NCBI RefSeq assembly: GCF_910596095.1 | Contig: NC_056535.1 | Span: 2,761,001-2,825,000 of the forward strand | Source of the DNA: Thunnus maccoyii | Lineage: Eukaryota; Chordata; Actinopteri; Scombriformes; Scombridae | DNA length: 64,000 nucleotides | Direction: 5' to 3' | In this document: piece after piece, positions 34,761 through 46,000 of the stretch | How the letters are laid out: the number at the start of each line of letters is the position of its first letter | Position numbering within the stretch: position 1 is the stretch's first letter | Notes under the pieces: model-generated | Databases searched by the model: none | What the model saw: the letters and a program-made list of their open reading frames with translations, nothing else | What the model was told of the DNA's origin: nothing | Program-made: the position numbers and the translations under genes

Positions 34761-35323
34761 TTGCATAAGTTATTGTTTGTCTTGCTGTTTGAATTATAGA
34801 AGTGCATTGTTAGCTTAACGTTAATTTTATTGAGTTGTGCAAACATTGGCCATAAGTTAGCTTACAAGAAGGCCAATTCATGCTTTAGTGGTTCAGAAAT
34901 AAAAGTTTCATAATGTTAAGTTACATGATAGTCGTGGTCACTTGATAGCTGATGCTGAGTAACATTAGTTTGATAAAGTTCTATGTTAAAAGTGTAACTG
35001 TTAGCTTGCTAGCTAATATGCCCATGCCTTTCAAGAGCCACTAGGCTAGTGTACTTTTTTTCGAATTCATCATTGTAGGAATTCCTGATCTGGATAAAGA
35101 GCTTAGTATTGAGTAGTTTAATATGGTATGTCTGTTTGTCTGAAAATGTTTGAAAAATCCAGTTTTACTATCTCTCATTGCTTTTTTTTTCCATGCAACT
35201 CTACAGTCAATGTCACAGGATCACTACCATTAATCACAATCTACCATTCTTCTTCTTCGCTGAACTTGACAAATATACACCTCAACTGCTCTACAAAAAG
35301 AGGAAGACTGGAAGTTTTGGTAA

Positions 35324-35632
35324 GGGGAAGTTTTGACGGCATATGAGGAACAGATAAAAATATTTTTAATGCATTACGTCATTGTTGAATGTGAACAATG
35401 GACCCTAACATCCCTGAATGGATACCTTGTCTTTGTGCAACAAGACAAGAACATCAGCGCAGCTAGAACAGCAGTCTTGGCCGCCCTACCGCTGTAGGAT
35501 TTATCAGAGGTCTCCAAAACTTGCAAGGCATGTTTGTGTTCTCCTTTTCCCATATCCATAGCTCAATACCTCACTGATGAATATAAAAATTGCCTTCTAC
35601 ATTCTACTGTGTACCCTGTTGACTGCCTTTAG
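35324..35632 (+). pseudogene. Unidentified coding remnant with one in-frame stop
   Basis: One frame reads GEVLTAYEEQIKIFLMHYVI, then VECEQWTLTSLNGYLVFVQQ and DKNISAARTAVLAALPL, a TAG at 35495-35497, then DLSEVSKTCKACLCSPFPIS and more to a final TAG at 35630-35632. The amino-acid make-up is protein-like, unlike the surrounding AT-rich noise, but I do not recognise a family. It could be a transposon ORF or a dead host exon. A similar in-frame text continues upstream (about 35207-35323) in another frame, suggesting a frameshift or intron. Confidence 0.3.
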
Positions 35633-36639
35633 AGCACTTCTGTACGTTACTTAATTTTTGCTGTGTAGTGGGTGTCACATTATCTGGCCTTGAAAATGTT
35701 GTATTCTCCCTTGCTTAACTGAATGTTGACTGTTAAATGTTGTAATATTGTTTTATTAATTGCAAGACTGGTGTGGAGAAGGTGCTTGTCTTTATTCAAT
35801 AAGGCTGAGATGGGACAAAGGAAGGAATGAAATAGTTTGAGGTTTATATTGTGATGTAGCCCTCTAGTTGTATTGAGGGTAGTGTTAGTTCTTTTTCTTT
35901 AAGGCTGGTCGCTATTGTTCATCAAAACTATGTAATTTACAGTCAGGCAGAGATACACTCCTTCTATTTACTTTGCATTGTTGTATCAAATGTTACCAAG
36001 TTATAAAACTACATTACAAATGAAGAGATACTCATTGAATAAATTACATTAAATTATATGTAAGAGCAAGTTACACCAAAATTAATGAAGAATTCTACCA
36101 AACAAAGAACAACTACAGTGATACTCAAGGACAACCACATCAGTACTTCTTGAGAGCACAACAAGAACAATATCAGTATGTCTTATAATATCTAGTTGTT
36201 CATCATCATTAAGTCTGATCATATGTTTTTATCCTCCTGTTACATGCTATCTTTTGATATCTAAAGGATATTAAAGACTAGTGCCTGTGGTGGGGAAAAA
36301 ATAATTCCATTGCAACATAGATATTCATTAACTAAGAAATGAAGAAATCTCTGTTAATATGTAACAATATTTTCTCAGGTACTCAAAATGCCATGTAAAA
36401 ATGTTTTACAAGAGACAATAATTTTCAAAAAAATGTCAGGTATTTCATTGTAGGCTGTATAAATCCATTACAGTACAATTTATTGTTCAGTCACCGACTT
36501 GCATGTTTTCAAGTCTATCTTACTGCATTTACTCACATATCCATATGTCCTAAGAAAGAGTTGTTGGTGTCTGTAATCATTCTTCATGGCAGTCACTTGT
36601 AGCTTTGTCATCAGTGTTTTGTCCAGACAATAAACCTAT

Positions 36640-36850
36640 ACGTGACTAGAAGGACAAGAAATTTTGTATTAAAAAGACAAACTTTGGAAGATATCCAGTT
36701 GATTAGTGTAACTCAGACTGCTGAAGCCTCAGATTTACTTTGGCTGAACTTTAGAAGTCAATTTCACACAGAACGAGGACTGGATTTAGTTCTAGTTGTG
36801 TTATAAAGGGATCTCTTCACAGCCAGTATGAACAGAATGATCATACATAG
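36640..36850 (+). repeat. Dispersed repeat family R2, copy 2 (diverged)
   Basis: Shares aaaaagacaaactttggaag, gatatccagttgattagtgt, ctcagactgctgaagcctca and agggatctcttcacagccag with the copies at 17790 and 49850. It is cut off at about 36850 by the MITE that follows. Confidence 0.6.
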
Positions 36851-37763
36851 GGATACACAATATTGGATTTTTTTCCGATATCCAATATGCCAATATTTCC
36901 AACTCATTGTGGCCAATTGCCGATGCCAATACCGATATATGCACATATTTTTTTCCAGCTGGCTGAGGAGACTATTATGCATGCAAGCATAGCTTGTACT
37001 AAAGTATGATCAAGAAAGACAATATATGGAGGAAGAATTTTGGAAGACTGGATTCAGGAGCTCAGAATTAAAACTTTAATGAACTTGCCAAGTGGGAGGA
37101 GCAGTAGAGTTTTCTTTGAGTTTATTAGGCAGACAGGATTAATGTGTAGGATTTAATCTTTCGTCCACACTCTGGAGCAGAAGGTGGCGATAATGCACCC
37201 AATACACTGGTTGCCAACCGCTGTTATAAACCAAAAAGAAGAGGATGAAGTTTTTTTATTTTTCAAACAGAGTGGTACATCCTGTCAGCCAAGGGATTTC
37301 TTATCTGTGCAGCCGAATACCACCGCACCTGGATGGACTGTTTCACCCTGACGGTCCCAGTGCTTCCTCCGCAGGCTCCACTTCACTCAGCTGCCCGACA
37401 GGCCTGCTGCTTCTCCCCACTTTAACCTGAATAACAAATCGGGGGTTGGTGGTCCAGTTTGATCCACATGGAGAGCCGGGGCTAACGTTAACCCCTGCTC
37501 TCTATGTGGAGCACCGAGCCCCGGTTTGTTATTCGGGTTAAAGTGGGAAGAAGCAGCGGGTCTGACGGGCAGCTTGAGTGAAGTGGAGCCTGCAGAGGAA
37601 GCACCGGGACCATCAGGGTGACACAGTCCATCAAGGGAAGCACAGTCAGACGGCGGAGGAGATGGCAACATATCAGCCTCTCATAATCGGCAGAATTCGC
37701 CAATGCCGATATTTCATTTTATTGGCCGATACCAATGACTTGCCAATAATATCGTGCATCCTT
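36848..37763. mobile_element. Composite MITE carrying a long central palindrome
   Basis: Ends are inverted: agggatacacaatattggat at the left and tattatcgtgcatccttt at the right, with flanking ccgatat/aatgccgatat blocks on both sides (36876-36945 and 37687-37740). Inside, 37316-37475 and 37480-37640 are long, strongly similar inverted arms (for example cctggatggactgtttcacc pairs with the text ending agtccatcaagg). Each arm is about 155 bp. Probably a hAT-type non-autonomous element. Overlapping ORFs 37245-37430, 37387-37671 and 37488-37703 derive from the palindrome and are not genes. Confidence 0.7.
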
Positions 37764-40267
37764 TATTATACACACCAAAAATATCTACATGGACATATGG
37801 CCAGTGAGTCTTGTATTAGGGTTGGTTAAGTTTTTTTCAAGGCTATCCTAAGCTTACACATTGCTCTGACTTGCATGTGAAAATCTGGAGGCAATGGCAT
37901 TATGATGTTTTCTTTTTCATCACTAGCCTTTTTATAAACTTGATCATTTGTACAATAACAGTCACATACACTGAACATGTATACCCTTTTCAGGATGAGT
38001 TGGTCTACTGAACTTTTAAGTTTCAACTTTAAAAGGGTGTTTTTTCTGAAAACTTTGTTAATAGGTTCAAGAAAAACAAAAGTAAGTGGAGAGGAGTAAA
38101 CTACCTTTCGAGAGCTGTGAACACTGAAATGTTATGTGTTTAGTCATGAGTGTTCGGCATTCAGCTAAAGAAATTGTTTAAGTTGTGTCAGACATGTGTG
38201 TTTATATTGTGCTATTCCAACTAAAAAGGTTTAAGGCAATCAGTTTCCTCAAGTGAACTGAGTAGCTACAAAGTTGTCACAACTAGAATATAATAATTTG
38301 CTTTAGTGGAAGAAAACTGAGTAAAGGAAACTTAAGTGATAACATTTGTGTAAAGAAGATCCATTTAAGTTAGTCTTACTTAATTCAATTAAATTCTACT
38401 AAAAGTAGACTTCTACTAAAGTCTAAAATACTTCTTAGTTTTAATTCAATCAACTCAATGAAATTGGTACTATTAACTTTATTTACCAAAATTACCTTAA
38501 CAATAAATACTTTAGTTACTTGTATGCAAATGATATCATTTTTCATGCTTAAATTGTTTGAGTTCATAAACTTAAATGGTTCAAGGCCATTGATTTCCTC
38601 AAACAGTTTGAGTTGAACCAAGTCATCAGGTTTTACAGTACTGACATTTCAACAGGAGACTGGTGATTGTCAAAGGCTTCAGTTTATTGAGAGTGTCTTG
38701 TTTGTTGCTGAATTAAATAAACTCTTAAGTTTTGCCTACATTTATGTGAAGCACACTAAAACTAAACTAAATACAGTCTCTTTCAGTTTCCACCTCACAC
38801 ACAAGGCCAACAAGTACCAACAAGTACCATATCATCATGAGCTAATCTGCATCATCGGGACTATGTTAGCCATGGTTGGTGTAAGATTTGAGATTGAGTG
38901 ACGTTGTAAGCAAACAACCCAGCAACTTTATAACAAACAAATATATAAAACTATATATGAATATATATATAAACCAACATTATGCTAACTTTGGTTACAA
39001 TAATAATAAGAGAAAAGAATCTTACCCTAAAGTTCCATTTAGTAGCTGTTCTGGAGTTTACCATCATATCACATGATCTTCATCAGCAGATTGTTTGTAG
39101 TGTCATGGAGTAGTAGATGTTCCAATTTCCTGAGAATTTGAAGGACTTTGTCTATTATCATGCATTTTAATGTAGCTGATCATCCCTGCAACCTGTATTT
39201 ATGTTTATTTTGTCAGACAAACTTTGTGCTGTAGATTAAATGGTTGTTTGTTCATAGATGTGTTGGCACTATAAACTTAAGAGGGTAAAAGGTGCTGCTG
39301 GCCTCAGGTATGTACTGTATGGTTGAGTATAGTACTGCTAAATATACTTGTGCTACTTTTTTTCTTTTTGGTTGTATATTCATTGTACTTTGAAAGGAAC
39401 AGCAGTACAGAGTCCAAGACAAATTTCCTCACAGGGACACTAAAGTATATTCTATTCTATCTTCAAATTGTGATTTCATAATCATCTCAGTGCAACAGTA
39501 CAGTTACTGTTCTCCTGCTTAACAGATAGTATTTATGAGCCGCAATCAAATCACTATTTTATCTATGTTTAATTGTATCCCTGTTCCTTGTTCAGAGAAA
39601 CTGAAAAATATGAAAATATAAAATATATTTAATTTATTTCTATTTATATTTCATATATTCATAACTAAATTATGAGTTTAGCTCTATCAAAACACAGTAC
39701 AGGTGATCACAGAGAGCAGGAGCAGATGGAACAGGTTCTGTTGTTTGCTGACCAAAATAAGACAAAGAACAAGAGATGTAGCAGTTACTTTTTGGACGTG
39801 ACAGTGTGGATTGAGGTCAGAGGACCTTTTCATGATTTCCTTGGTTAGCTGTGTTTGACTTGAGTAAAGGATGCCTTATTGCATCAGGTCATATCTGAAA
39901 CGAATTTGACAATTTATCTGATCTAATCCAATCAGTAGTGCTTCTGTTTGTCCTGATTAAGCTGGTAATTTAGAGGAAGGAAGTTAAACGTCTCCCAAGT
40001 AACAAAAAAATTAGATGGAAATGAAACACAAGATGATGATCAAGAACAAAATCCTCAAAGGAATCAAAATTTCAATCGAAAAAGTTTCTCTTGTGGTAGC
40101 CTAGATTGAAATCCCAGTATCCAGTGGATGTTGGACCTTACTAATGTATTTGTATAGATGATTTCTGCCTATAGGTTCCATAAAAGGTGACTGTGCAGTG
40201 TACAAACAATTCTTCATTTCTCAACTTCATTGTCCTCCAGTAAATGTTTTTTTTTCCTAAAAGCACC
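37764..40267. other. Intergenic, with a diverged direct-repeat element
   Basis: About 38220-38640 carries two related blocks in direct orientation (aaggtttaaggcaatcagtt and atggttcaaggccattgatt, each followed by tcctcaa). No genes recognised. Confidence 0.45.
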
Positions 40268-40273
40268 TTTATT
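40268..40273 (-). terminator. fndc11: Polyadenylation signal of fndc11-like gene
   Basis: AATAAA on the minus strand lies 78 bp downstream of the stop codon, the expected place for 3' end formation of a short 3'UTR. Confidence 0.55.
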
Positions 40274-40350
40274 GAGAATAAAACAGGTCAAATATATTCC
40301 CCATAGTAAATATACACAGGCTGGGAATTCTCTTCATATTCAAAAAGCTC

Positions 40351-41115
40351 TCATTTGAAAACACTCACGGTCTTCAGGATGATAGTGTCAGTCCACAGTC
40401 CATAGACCAAGTTGACAGTATCAACTCTCTTGACAGAGAACTGATAGTACCTGTCAGGGGTCAGGTTGTTGAAGTGTATACTGTATGACTGACATGTAGA
40501 TTTAATAAACTGGTCCTGGTCAGCAGTTGGGTGAAGGCTCTTCATGTGGATCTCAAACTCTTGGCAGGGCTCCTTAGACTGCTGACTGGCAACTCCCCAA
40601 CACAGGTGTGCAGCGTTGGATGTCACACGCGACTCACACCGGTCAAACATCACCGGCATCTTGGTGGCCAGAGACGCGCTGAGCTGCGGCATCGGGTACT
40701 GACCTGTGTTCAGGATGAGCTGGTTCTGCAGGTCCAGCGGGCCGAGATTTCGAGTCAACCTGCTCTCAAAGTCGTTCAGGTACTGGTGGGTTCGCTGGAG
40801 CTTCTCCTGCGTGGAAGCTGCCATGTCACTGTCCACCAAACCCTGGTCGTACTTAATGATGAAGACCTCAAGTTCCCGACAGCCACTGATAATCTCCTCG
40901 TAGAGCATTCCCAGCAGAGTGAGTAGGAGCTTCACCTGGGTGTTAGCCAGGGTCATGGCACGCCTCAGCTTCCGCTGGTCAATAAGAGACAACACTGTAC
41001 TGTCAGACAAATTTAAAGTCTGCTGCTGCTGGTCTGCAGTTGGGAGCGAATCATCGTGCTGGATTTCCAAGTAGTAAGAGCTTCTTTGCATGAGTTGCAG
41101 CTTTTCCTGTATCAC
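40351..41115 (-). CDS. fndc11: fndc11-like exon 2 (helical region and FN3 domain)
   Basis: A 254-codon open stretch ending in TAA at 40351-40353, starting after the acceptor ttccaag at 41116. Carries the whole helical middle region and the FN3-like domain. Codon use is GC-richer than the surrounding DNA, as expected of real coding sequence. The + strand ORF at 40531-40926 is its antisense shadow. Confidence 0.82.
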   Translation of the reverse strand: MIQEKLQLMQRSSYYLEIQHDDSLPTADQQQQTLNLSDSTVLSLIDQRKLRRAMTLANTQVKLLLTLLGMLYEEIISGCRELEVFIIKYDQGLVDSDMAASTQEKLQRTHQYLNDFESRLTRNLGPLDLQNQLILNTGQYPMPQLSASLATKMPVMFDRCESRVTSNAAHLCWGVASQQSKEPCQEFEIHMKSLHPTADQDQFIKSTCQSYSIHFNNLTPDRYYQFSVKRVDTVNLVYGLWTDTIILKTVSVFK

Positions 41116-42488
41116 CTTGGAAACACATCACATGAACTTATGAATCTACAGGCGCTGTCCTCATAAATACATGCCTTAGACACAGAGGTGGAAAGTAACA
41201 AAGTACATTTACCTAATTAATGTACCTATGTACAATTCTTAGGTACTTTTGCCACATGATACTTCCATTCCACTACATTTCAGAGGGAAATACAGTACTT
41301 CCTACTCCACTGCATTTATTTTACAGCTTTAGTTACTTGTTACTTTTGAGATTAAGACCTCTTACAAAAAAGCAGTGTCTGGTTGTGTCTCCTTGTCATA
41401 TTTCAGATGTCTATGAGTTGTTACTTCTCAGATGGTTCCATTTAAATAACTGTTTGAGGCCCAGAGAATCCTATTTTGTGTATCAAACTGTTGCTTTTTT
41501 CTTCTTATACCTGAATAAACAACCCCTAGGTTGAGAAACTAGCTAACTGTATATAAAGTAGTTCAAACTAGCTCGACCTCCAGCATCATCAACTGTAACA
41601 TGCTGCTTACACACTGATGATTATCACTGTGATAACTTCAGTAGAGCTTAAACAATTAGTTGATTAATCAACTAATAGTTAAGCATCTATTTTGATAATC
41701 AATTAACTGTTTAAAGCAAAAATGCCAGACATTAGCTAGGTTCAGTTTCTTAAATGTGAGAAATTGCTACTTTTCTTTGTCTTGTGTGATAGTAAACTGA
41801 AATAACAGGGTTTTGGACTACTGATTGGACAAAACAATTTGAAGATATTATCTTAGACTCTGATCATCTGATATAATTGGTTATGAAAATAATCATTAGT
41901 TGCAGCCCTTTATGTCAGAGTTGTAAAAGCTTTTGTCATAGTATTATAAACCACAGTGCAGTGTTTTGGCATCTAATAAGCCCTCAAACTTTATCTTAGT
42001 TTATTGATCAAACTAGTCTATCTGTGGCAGCGTGTCCACAGTGGTTCCCAACCTTTACCCCCTTGCGTTTTTGAATGCAGTGCCATTTTCAGTCAACATT
42101 TTAGTGATGGCCTTGAATGTACACATTCTGTATTCTAATCACTTGGACAAATGAGCAGAAATGGCACTGCAGAACAATGACAGACTGCCTCATATTTAAA
42201 AAAAACGTAGCTTCCATGCCTGTCATCTTCTCTTTGTTCACTCAGATGTAATTACAATGTTATACAAGCCTAATAACATATGATAACAAATAAATGGTAT
42301 TGCATTATTACATAGCTTTACACAGCTTTACATTATGGTATACTGACCATGATGGAGTTCTCACTAAGTCTGGTGCAGAACAGATGTGCGATCTGGTTGT
42401 GGAGGTCGAGCAGGGTGTCTTTTTGACTGCTGGCCTCCTGGGCACCACACTCATTTGAGCTTGTACAGGCCAACTTGACTTCGTCCAT
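40351..42488 (-). CDS. fndc11: Fibronectin type III domain-containing protein 11-like (2 coding exons, complete)
   Basis: Coding exons 42488-42348 and 41115-40351 on the minus strand join in phase 0 (ATG|gtcagt ... ttccaag|GTG) to give a 301-aa protein. The start MDEVKLAC has a strong context (gttaccATGG). Residues about 48-190 are largely alpha-helical with leucine-rich amphipathic stretches (KLRRAMTLANTQVKLLLTLL) and no signal peptide or TM segment. Residues about 200-297 form an FN3-like beta domain with the typical CW, LTPDRYYQFSV and YGLWTDTIILKT strands. The overall plan and length resemble FNDC11 (C20orf195), about 318 aa in human; its molecular function is poorly known. The large exon is cleanly open. 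An additional non-coding 5' exon cannot be excluded. Confidence 0.78.
41186..41640 (+). mobile_element. Truncated hAT-like MITE in the fndc11 intron
   Basis: Matches the first part of 52974-53999: gaggtggaaagtaacaaagt, cttccattccactacatttc, agatgtctatgagttgttac and ctgtatataaagtagttcaa. The right end is lost, being joined to the next repeat at about 41645. Confidence 0.65.
41645..41915 (-). repeat. MITE family R5 copy
   Basis: On the minus strand it starts gggctgcaactaatgattat and ends with ttagttgattaatcaactaa-like text. Related copies: 57265-57485, 60158-60425 and a partial one near 55700-55790. Common in percomorph fish; non-coding. Confidence 0.6.
42348..42488 (-). CDS. fndc11: fndc11-like exon 1
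   Basis: Encodes the first 47 residues, from MDEVKLACTS to LSENSIM, ending at a good donor (gtcagt) in phase 0. The ATG matches the Kozak pattern accATGG, which is why this start was chosen over the in-frame GTG at the beginning of the large exon. Confidence 0.75.
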
Positions 42489-43887
42489 GGTAACTGTAAC
42501 ATACATTCACAGCTGTAAGCATGATCATGTGCAGTATGTGGCTTATAGGTCACATGCAGACTATTTTGTGTCTATGTTGGCTTTGCATTACATCTGCAAA
42601 TGTATTCTGTGGACATTTTCGAAGCTTATTGTGAATGACAAACACCTAACAACAAAAAATGACTAGGGATTTATAATCAGGCCTCCATATACCAATACTC
42701 TCATAAGCATAAATAACTAATGGATAATTGGTACAAAACTCTAAAGAACCAAGGTTGTTTGCTCATAGCAGCATAACATTTGCTCATATTTTGGCCTCTT
42801 TATGAGTAAGACAAAACAAAATGCTGCGGGTGTTTATGTCTAAAAAGTTAGTTTATGTTTTCAAGTATGAGCAAGCAAGCAACATGGATCACTGGCTTTT
42901 CAAATTCCAAAAGTATTTCAGAAAAGTCTGCGACATGCCACATACCACATGAAGTGAAACTGACTGAAAATTAGCACACTAACTTTGCACTGTTGCACGG
43001 TGTGACATGAAATATTATAAATGTTATATACTTCTATTTCACATTATACAGTAAATTAACAATAAAGGCAATGCATGATTAATTTTCTAGTATTGCACAA
43101 TGCATATCAAAATCCCACTTCTTATTTCCTTGAATGGTGCATCTTGAATGTTGACCAGCTGTGACAAATACCAACCAATAAAATCATCACAGATTGTCAG
43201 TATGTCTAGAGTCCAGCTGCTATCCTGACCACAACCACTCCAAAGTCCAAACACATTCCTGAACCCAATCACCCAATCAGATCAGTAATCTGTCAGCACA
43301 CCTGCCCTTGCAACTACGGCACTTTGAAGAGATCCATCCTTGCATTTTGTCTCTCCACGTTTTCTTACAGGAGGAAATACAACAAGCTCAACCAGACTGA
43401 ACTGTCTGCAATTGTAGGTTACTGACAGTCAAATCTTGCTCTGCTGTGAAAATTTGATAAACATCTTACACATCCTAAGTTCTTTATTTGTCTTCTGTGG
43501 GAGTTTCAAAGGTACTTGTCTATTTAAAATCTCTTAAAACATTAAAAGCCAAAAGCTGCTTGCTCTGTATGAGCCTGCATAGGACTATTATGTATTACAT
43601 GTATGTTTTAGTTGTTTCATACCATTTAATTCATTTTGGGAAAAGTTTGCATTGTGAAATTAATCATAGAAAGGTCATTGTAAATACACCAGAATTAGTT
43701 ACACACTCTTGAGAGAGTCTGTAAATAACTGTATCTTACTGGAAACTTATTTTATTCACTCTAAAGAAGCACTTGTAGGCTACAAGTGTGCTATGCTAAC
43801 AAACACATAATCCATCAAACATGGCTTGGCAAATGTTTTATGAAGAACATAAAACATTTGCATAAAACATCAGCAAAGCAAATTTTA
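42489..43887. other. Upstream region of the fndc11-like gene
   Basis: No recognised gene or repeat. Presumably contains the fndc11 promoter on the minus strand; no TATA box or CpG island is evident. Confidence 0.4.
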
Positions 43888-44116
43888 GCTAGCTTGCTAA
43901 CATTTAAATGGTTCTTAGTCATTAATCAGGGCAATGTAAATGGCATTAATAGAATTATGATCAATAAAATACTCAATTGACCTAGTTAGCAAGCTAGCTA
44001 GCATTTAAATGTTAGCAAGTTAGCTAGCTTGCTAACATTTAAATGGTTCTTAGTCATTAATCAGGGCAATGTAGATGGTATTAATAGAATTATGATCAAT
44101 AAAATACTCACTTGAC
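43888..44116. repeat. 135-bp tandem duplication with nested palindromes
   Basis: The block gcttgctaacatttaaatgg to caataaaatactca at 43892-43976 recurs at 44027-44111 with three or so differences. Between the copies, tagttagcaagctagctagc and tagctagcttgctaac are inverted relatives around atttaaat, so the junction can fold into nested hairpins. Confidence 0.85.
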
Positions 44117-45779
44117 CTTATAAACATTGTGCTGTATGTTATGAGTCAAAGGATATTGTTACATGAATTCCTGAAATGAATGCCTCAGGGTAAGTTTGAT
44201 AGCTAGCTAACACTGGATGTTACCCATAAAATTGCCTATTAAACAAACACAAATCAGAAATAAGCAGGAACAAGCAGTATACTCAGCATTTAACTTATAC
44301 ACCTATAGCCTACCTATTTTCTTTTGTTTTTAGGTCCTGTTGTGTAGTTTTATGGCAACTCCTGTTTATGGTTCAATGGGTTTGTCTGCATGGTTACAGT
44401 TTAACTTCCATGGTTACAGAATGACAGAAGCAGCCTGCACTAACTTCAGGTTCCACTGTCAATATCACAGATAGTTATTTTTTGTTTGTTTGTTTGTTTT
44501 TTCCTTTTTTTATTGGTGCAAAATGTATAAACACAGAACATAGGTAGAGACATCACACAATCTCACAAGTGAGAAAATATAGACGATAATCAACAAAACC
44601 TAACCTAACCTAAAATAAAAACAAACAAAAATATTTTTATTTATACTGTTGTTTTTTGTGAATATGAGAAGAGCCAGGGTGTTAATGGTGAAGTTTCAGA
44701 ATAGCTGTCCTTCACTGTAAAGTTTATCAACCACCAGAGATGTCCGTTTGGCCTTCTGTCTACTGTGCTTGAGGATGGATATAGTAGCTACTTTCCACTG
44801 TTAATTTATCTATCTGGGGAACTGGTCATTGATGCCGACTGTTGTTCCTTTCAGTTCATGTCCTTTGTTCTTTACAAGTTCTTTCTGCTGGAAATGTTTG
44901 AAATGTTTGGCTTGTTTTCCATGCAGGGTCCGAGTCAGTGCATGCAGTGGAATGTTATTTTGTTGGCGGTTTCTGACAGGAGTTTCAGAGCAGTGTGCAA
45001 GTTTTTGACCATGGTTTCTGGACAGTCAGTTGTGCTTTCAGGGATTCCAGAAAAAATTTGATTGTTGCATATTAATGTGCAGCATTTTTAAAGGAGTTTC
45101 CATCCTCCAAATCCAATCAAAAACCACTATAACTTTTACACTGATACCTTAAAATACAACATAGGATCAACAGAGTCTTTAAAGCACAGAGTAACATTGA
45201 CAAGTTTTCTGTTTCATTCACATCACATTCCATTTTAAACATTGTTGTGCAACAGCCATCAATTTAGAATTAATGATGAAACTCACAAAATACTTTTCAT
45301 CATAGACTGTATTGGATCTACACTTTTCACCTACTTTTCAATAGTCTAATCTGTTTGAATATACCTGTGATTCATGTGTTCAAAAGGAATTCATTGTGCT
45401 TTTAAGCCCTTAAACATAAATGTTATAAAATCTATAACAGCAGACATGTGGTGTCTGGTGAGTTTGCTTGAATGTGTTCATCATGCCACTCTGCCTATGA
45501 AAATCTCTAAATAATACACCTTCTGTTCTGAGACTACATGGTTGTTTCTTAAGGTAAACAATTCTTTTATGTCTTCACCATAGCACAGAGCTATTCATCT
45601 GATAACAGTGCAATCAAATTTCAAGAGAAACCAAAAGCTGAGCTCAGGAAGAAAAAGTGAAAGATGGTGCATGTACCTCTGCACGTATTAGCCCTTTCTT
45701 AGAAATCAGAGCAATTATTACAGATGCATCTCACAGCGGATATGACAGGCTTATCAGCCACCATCAAATAAGTGTTCTG
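44117..45779. other. Intergenic, nothing recognised
   Basis: AT-rich, with a short (TTTG)n run at 44480-44500. ORF 44765-45061 has no recognisable features. Confidence 0.4.
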
Positions 45780-46000
45780 CATATTGCTTTGTGTGTGTGT
45801 GTGTGTGTGTGTACCAGGTATTTGTCATGTTATGGGGACTTACATTGGTTAACATAGTCACATGTGGGGACAATAAAAAGTCCCTATAATGTAAATCATT
45901 AATTTTAGGGTGAAGACTTGGTTTAAAGTTAAGGTAAGGTTAGGTTAAGGTTAGCTTTTCAAATTGCATTCATAGTTGTCATTATTTTTATGTCTTTTAT
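45780..46000 (+). repeat. Interspersed repeat with (TG)n tract
   Basis: A (TG)n microsatellite (45790-45812) followed by accaggtatttgtcatgtta, ggggacttacattg, gtgggg and a degenerate taaggttaggttaaggttag end. The order (TG)n, 'accaggtatttgtcatg', 'gtcccc', 'taagg' repeats is common in fish. Confidence 0.55.

Larger units (their letters stand above)
41116..42347 (-). other. fndc11-like intron with two nested repeats
   Basis: A 1.2-kb intron mostly made of two fish repeats: a truncated hAT-like MITE copy at about 41186-41640 and a 'gggctgcaactaatgatta' type MITE copy at about 41645-41915 in reverse orientation. The rest is AT-rich unique sequence. Confidence 0.65.

Noticed and set aside
37245-37703. 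Several overlapping ORFs rich in Ser/Pro/Leu on both strands
   Set aside because: The near-identical text on opposite strands is a by-product of the palindrome; not genes.
40531-40926. 131-codon plus-strand ORF
   Set aside because: Antisense of the fndc11-like large exon, whose minus-strand frame shows a coherent FN3 domain.
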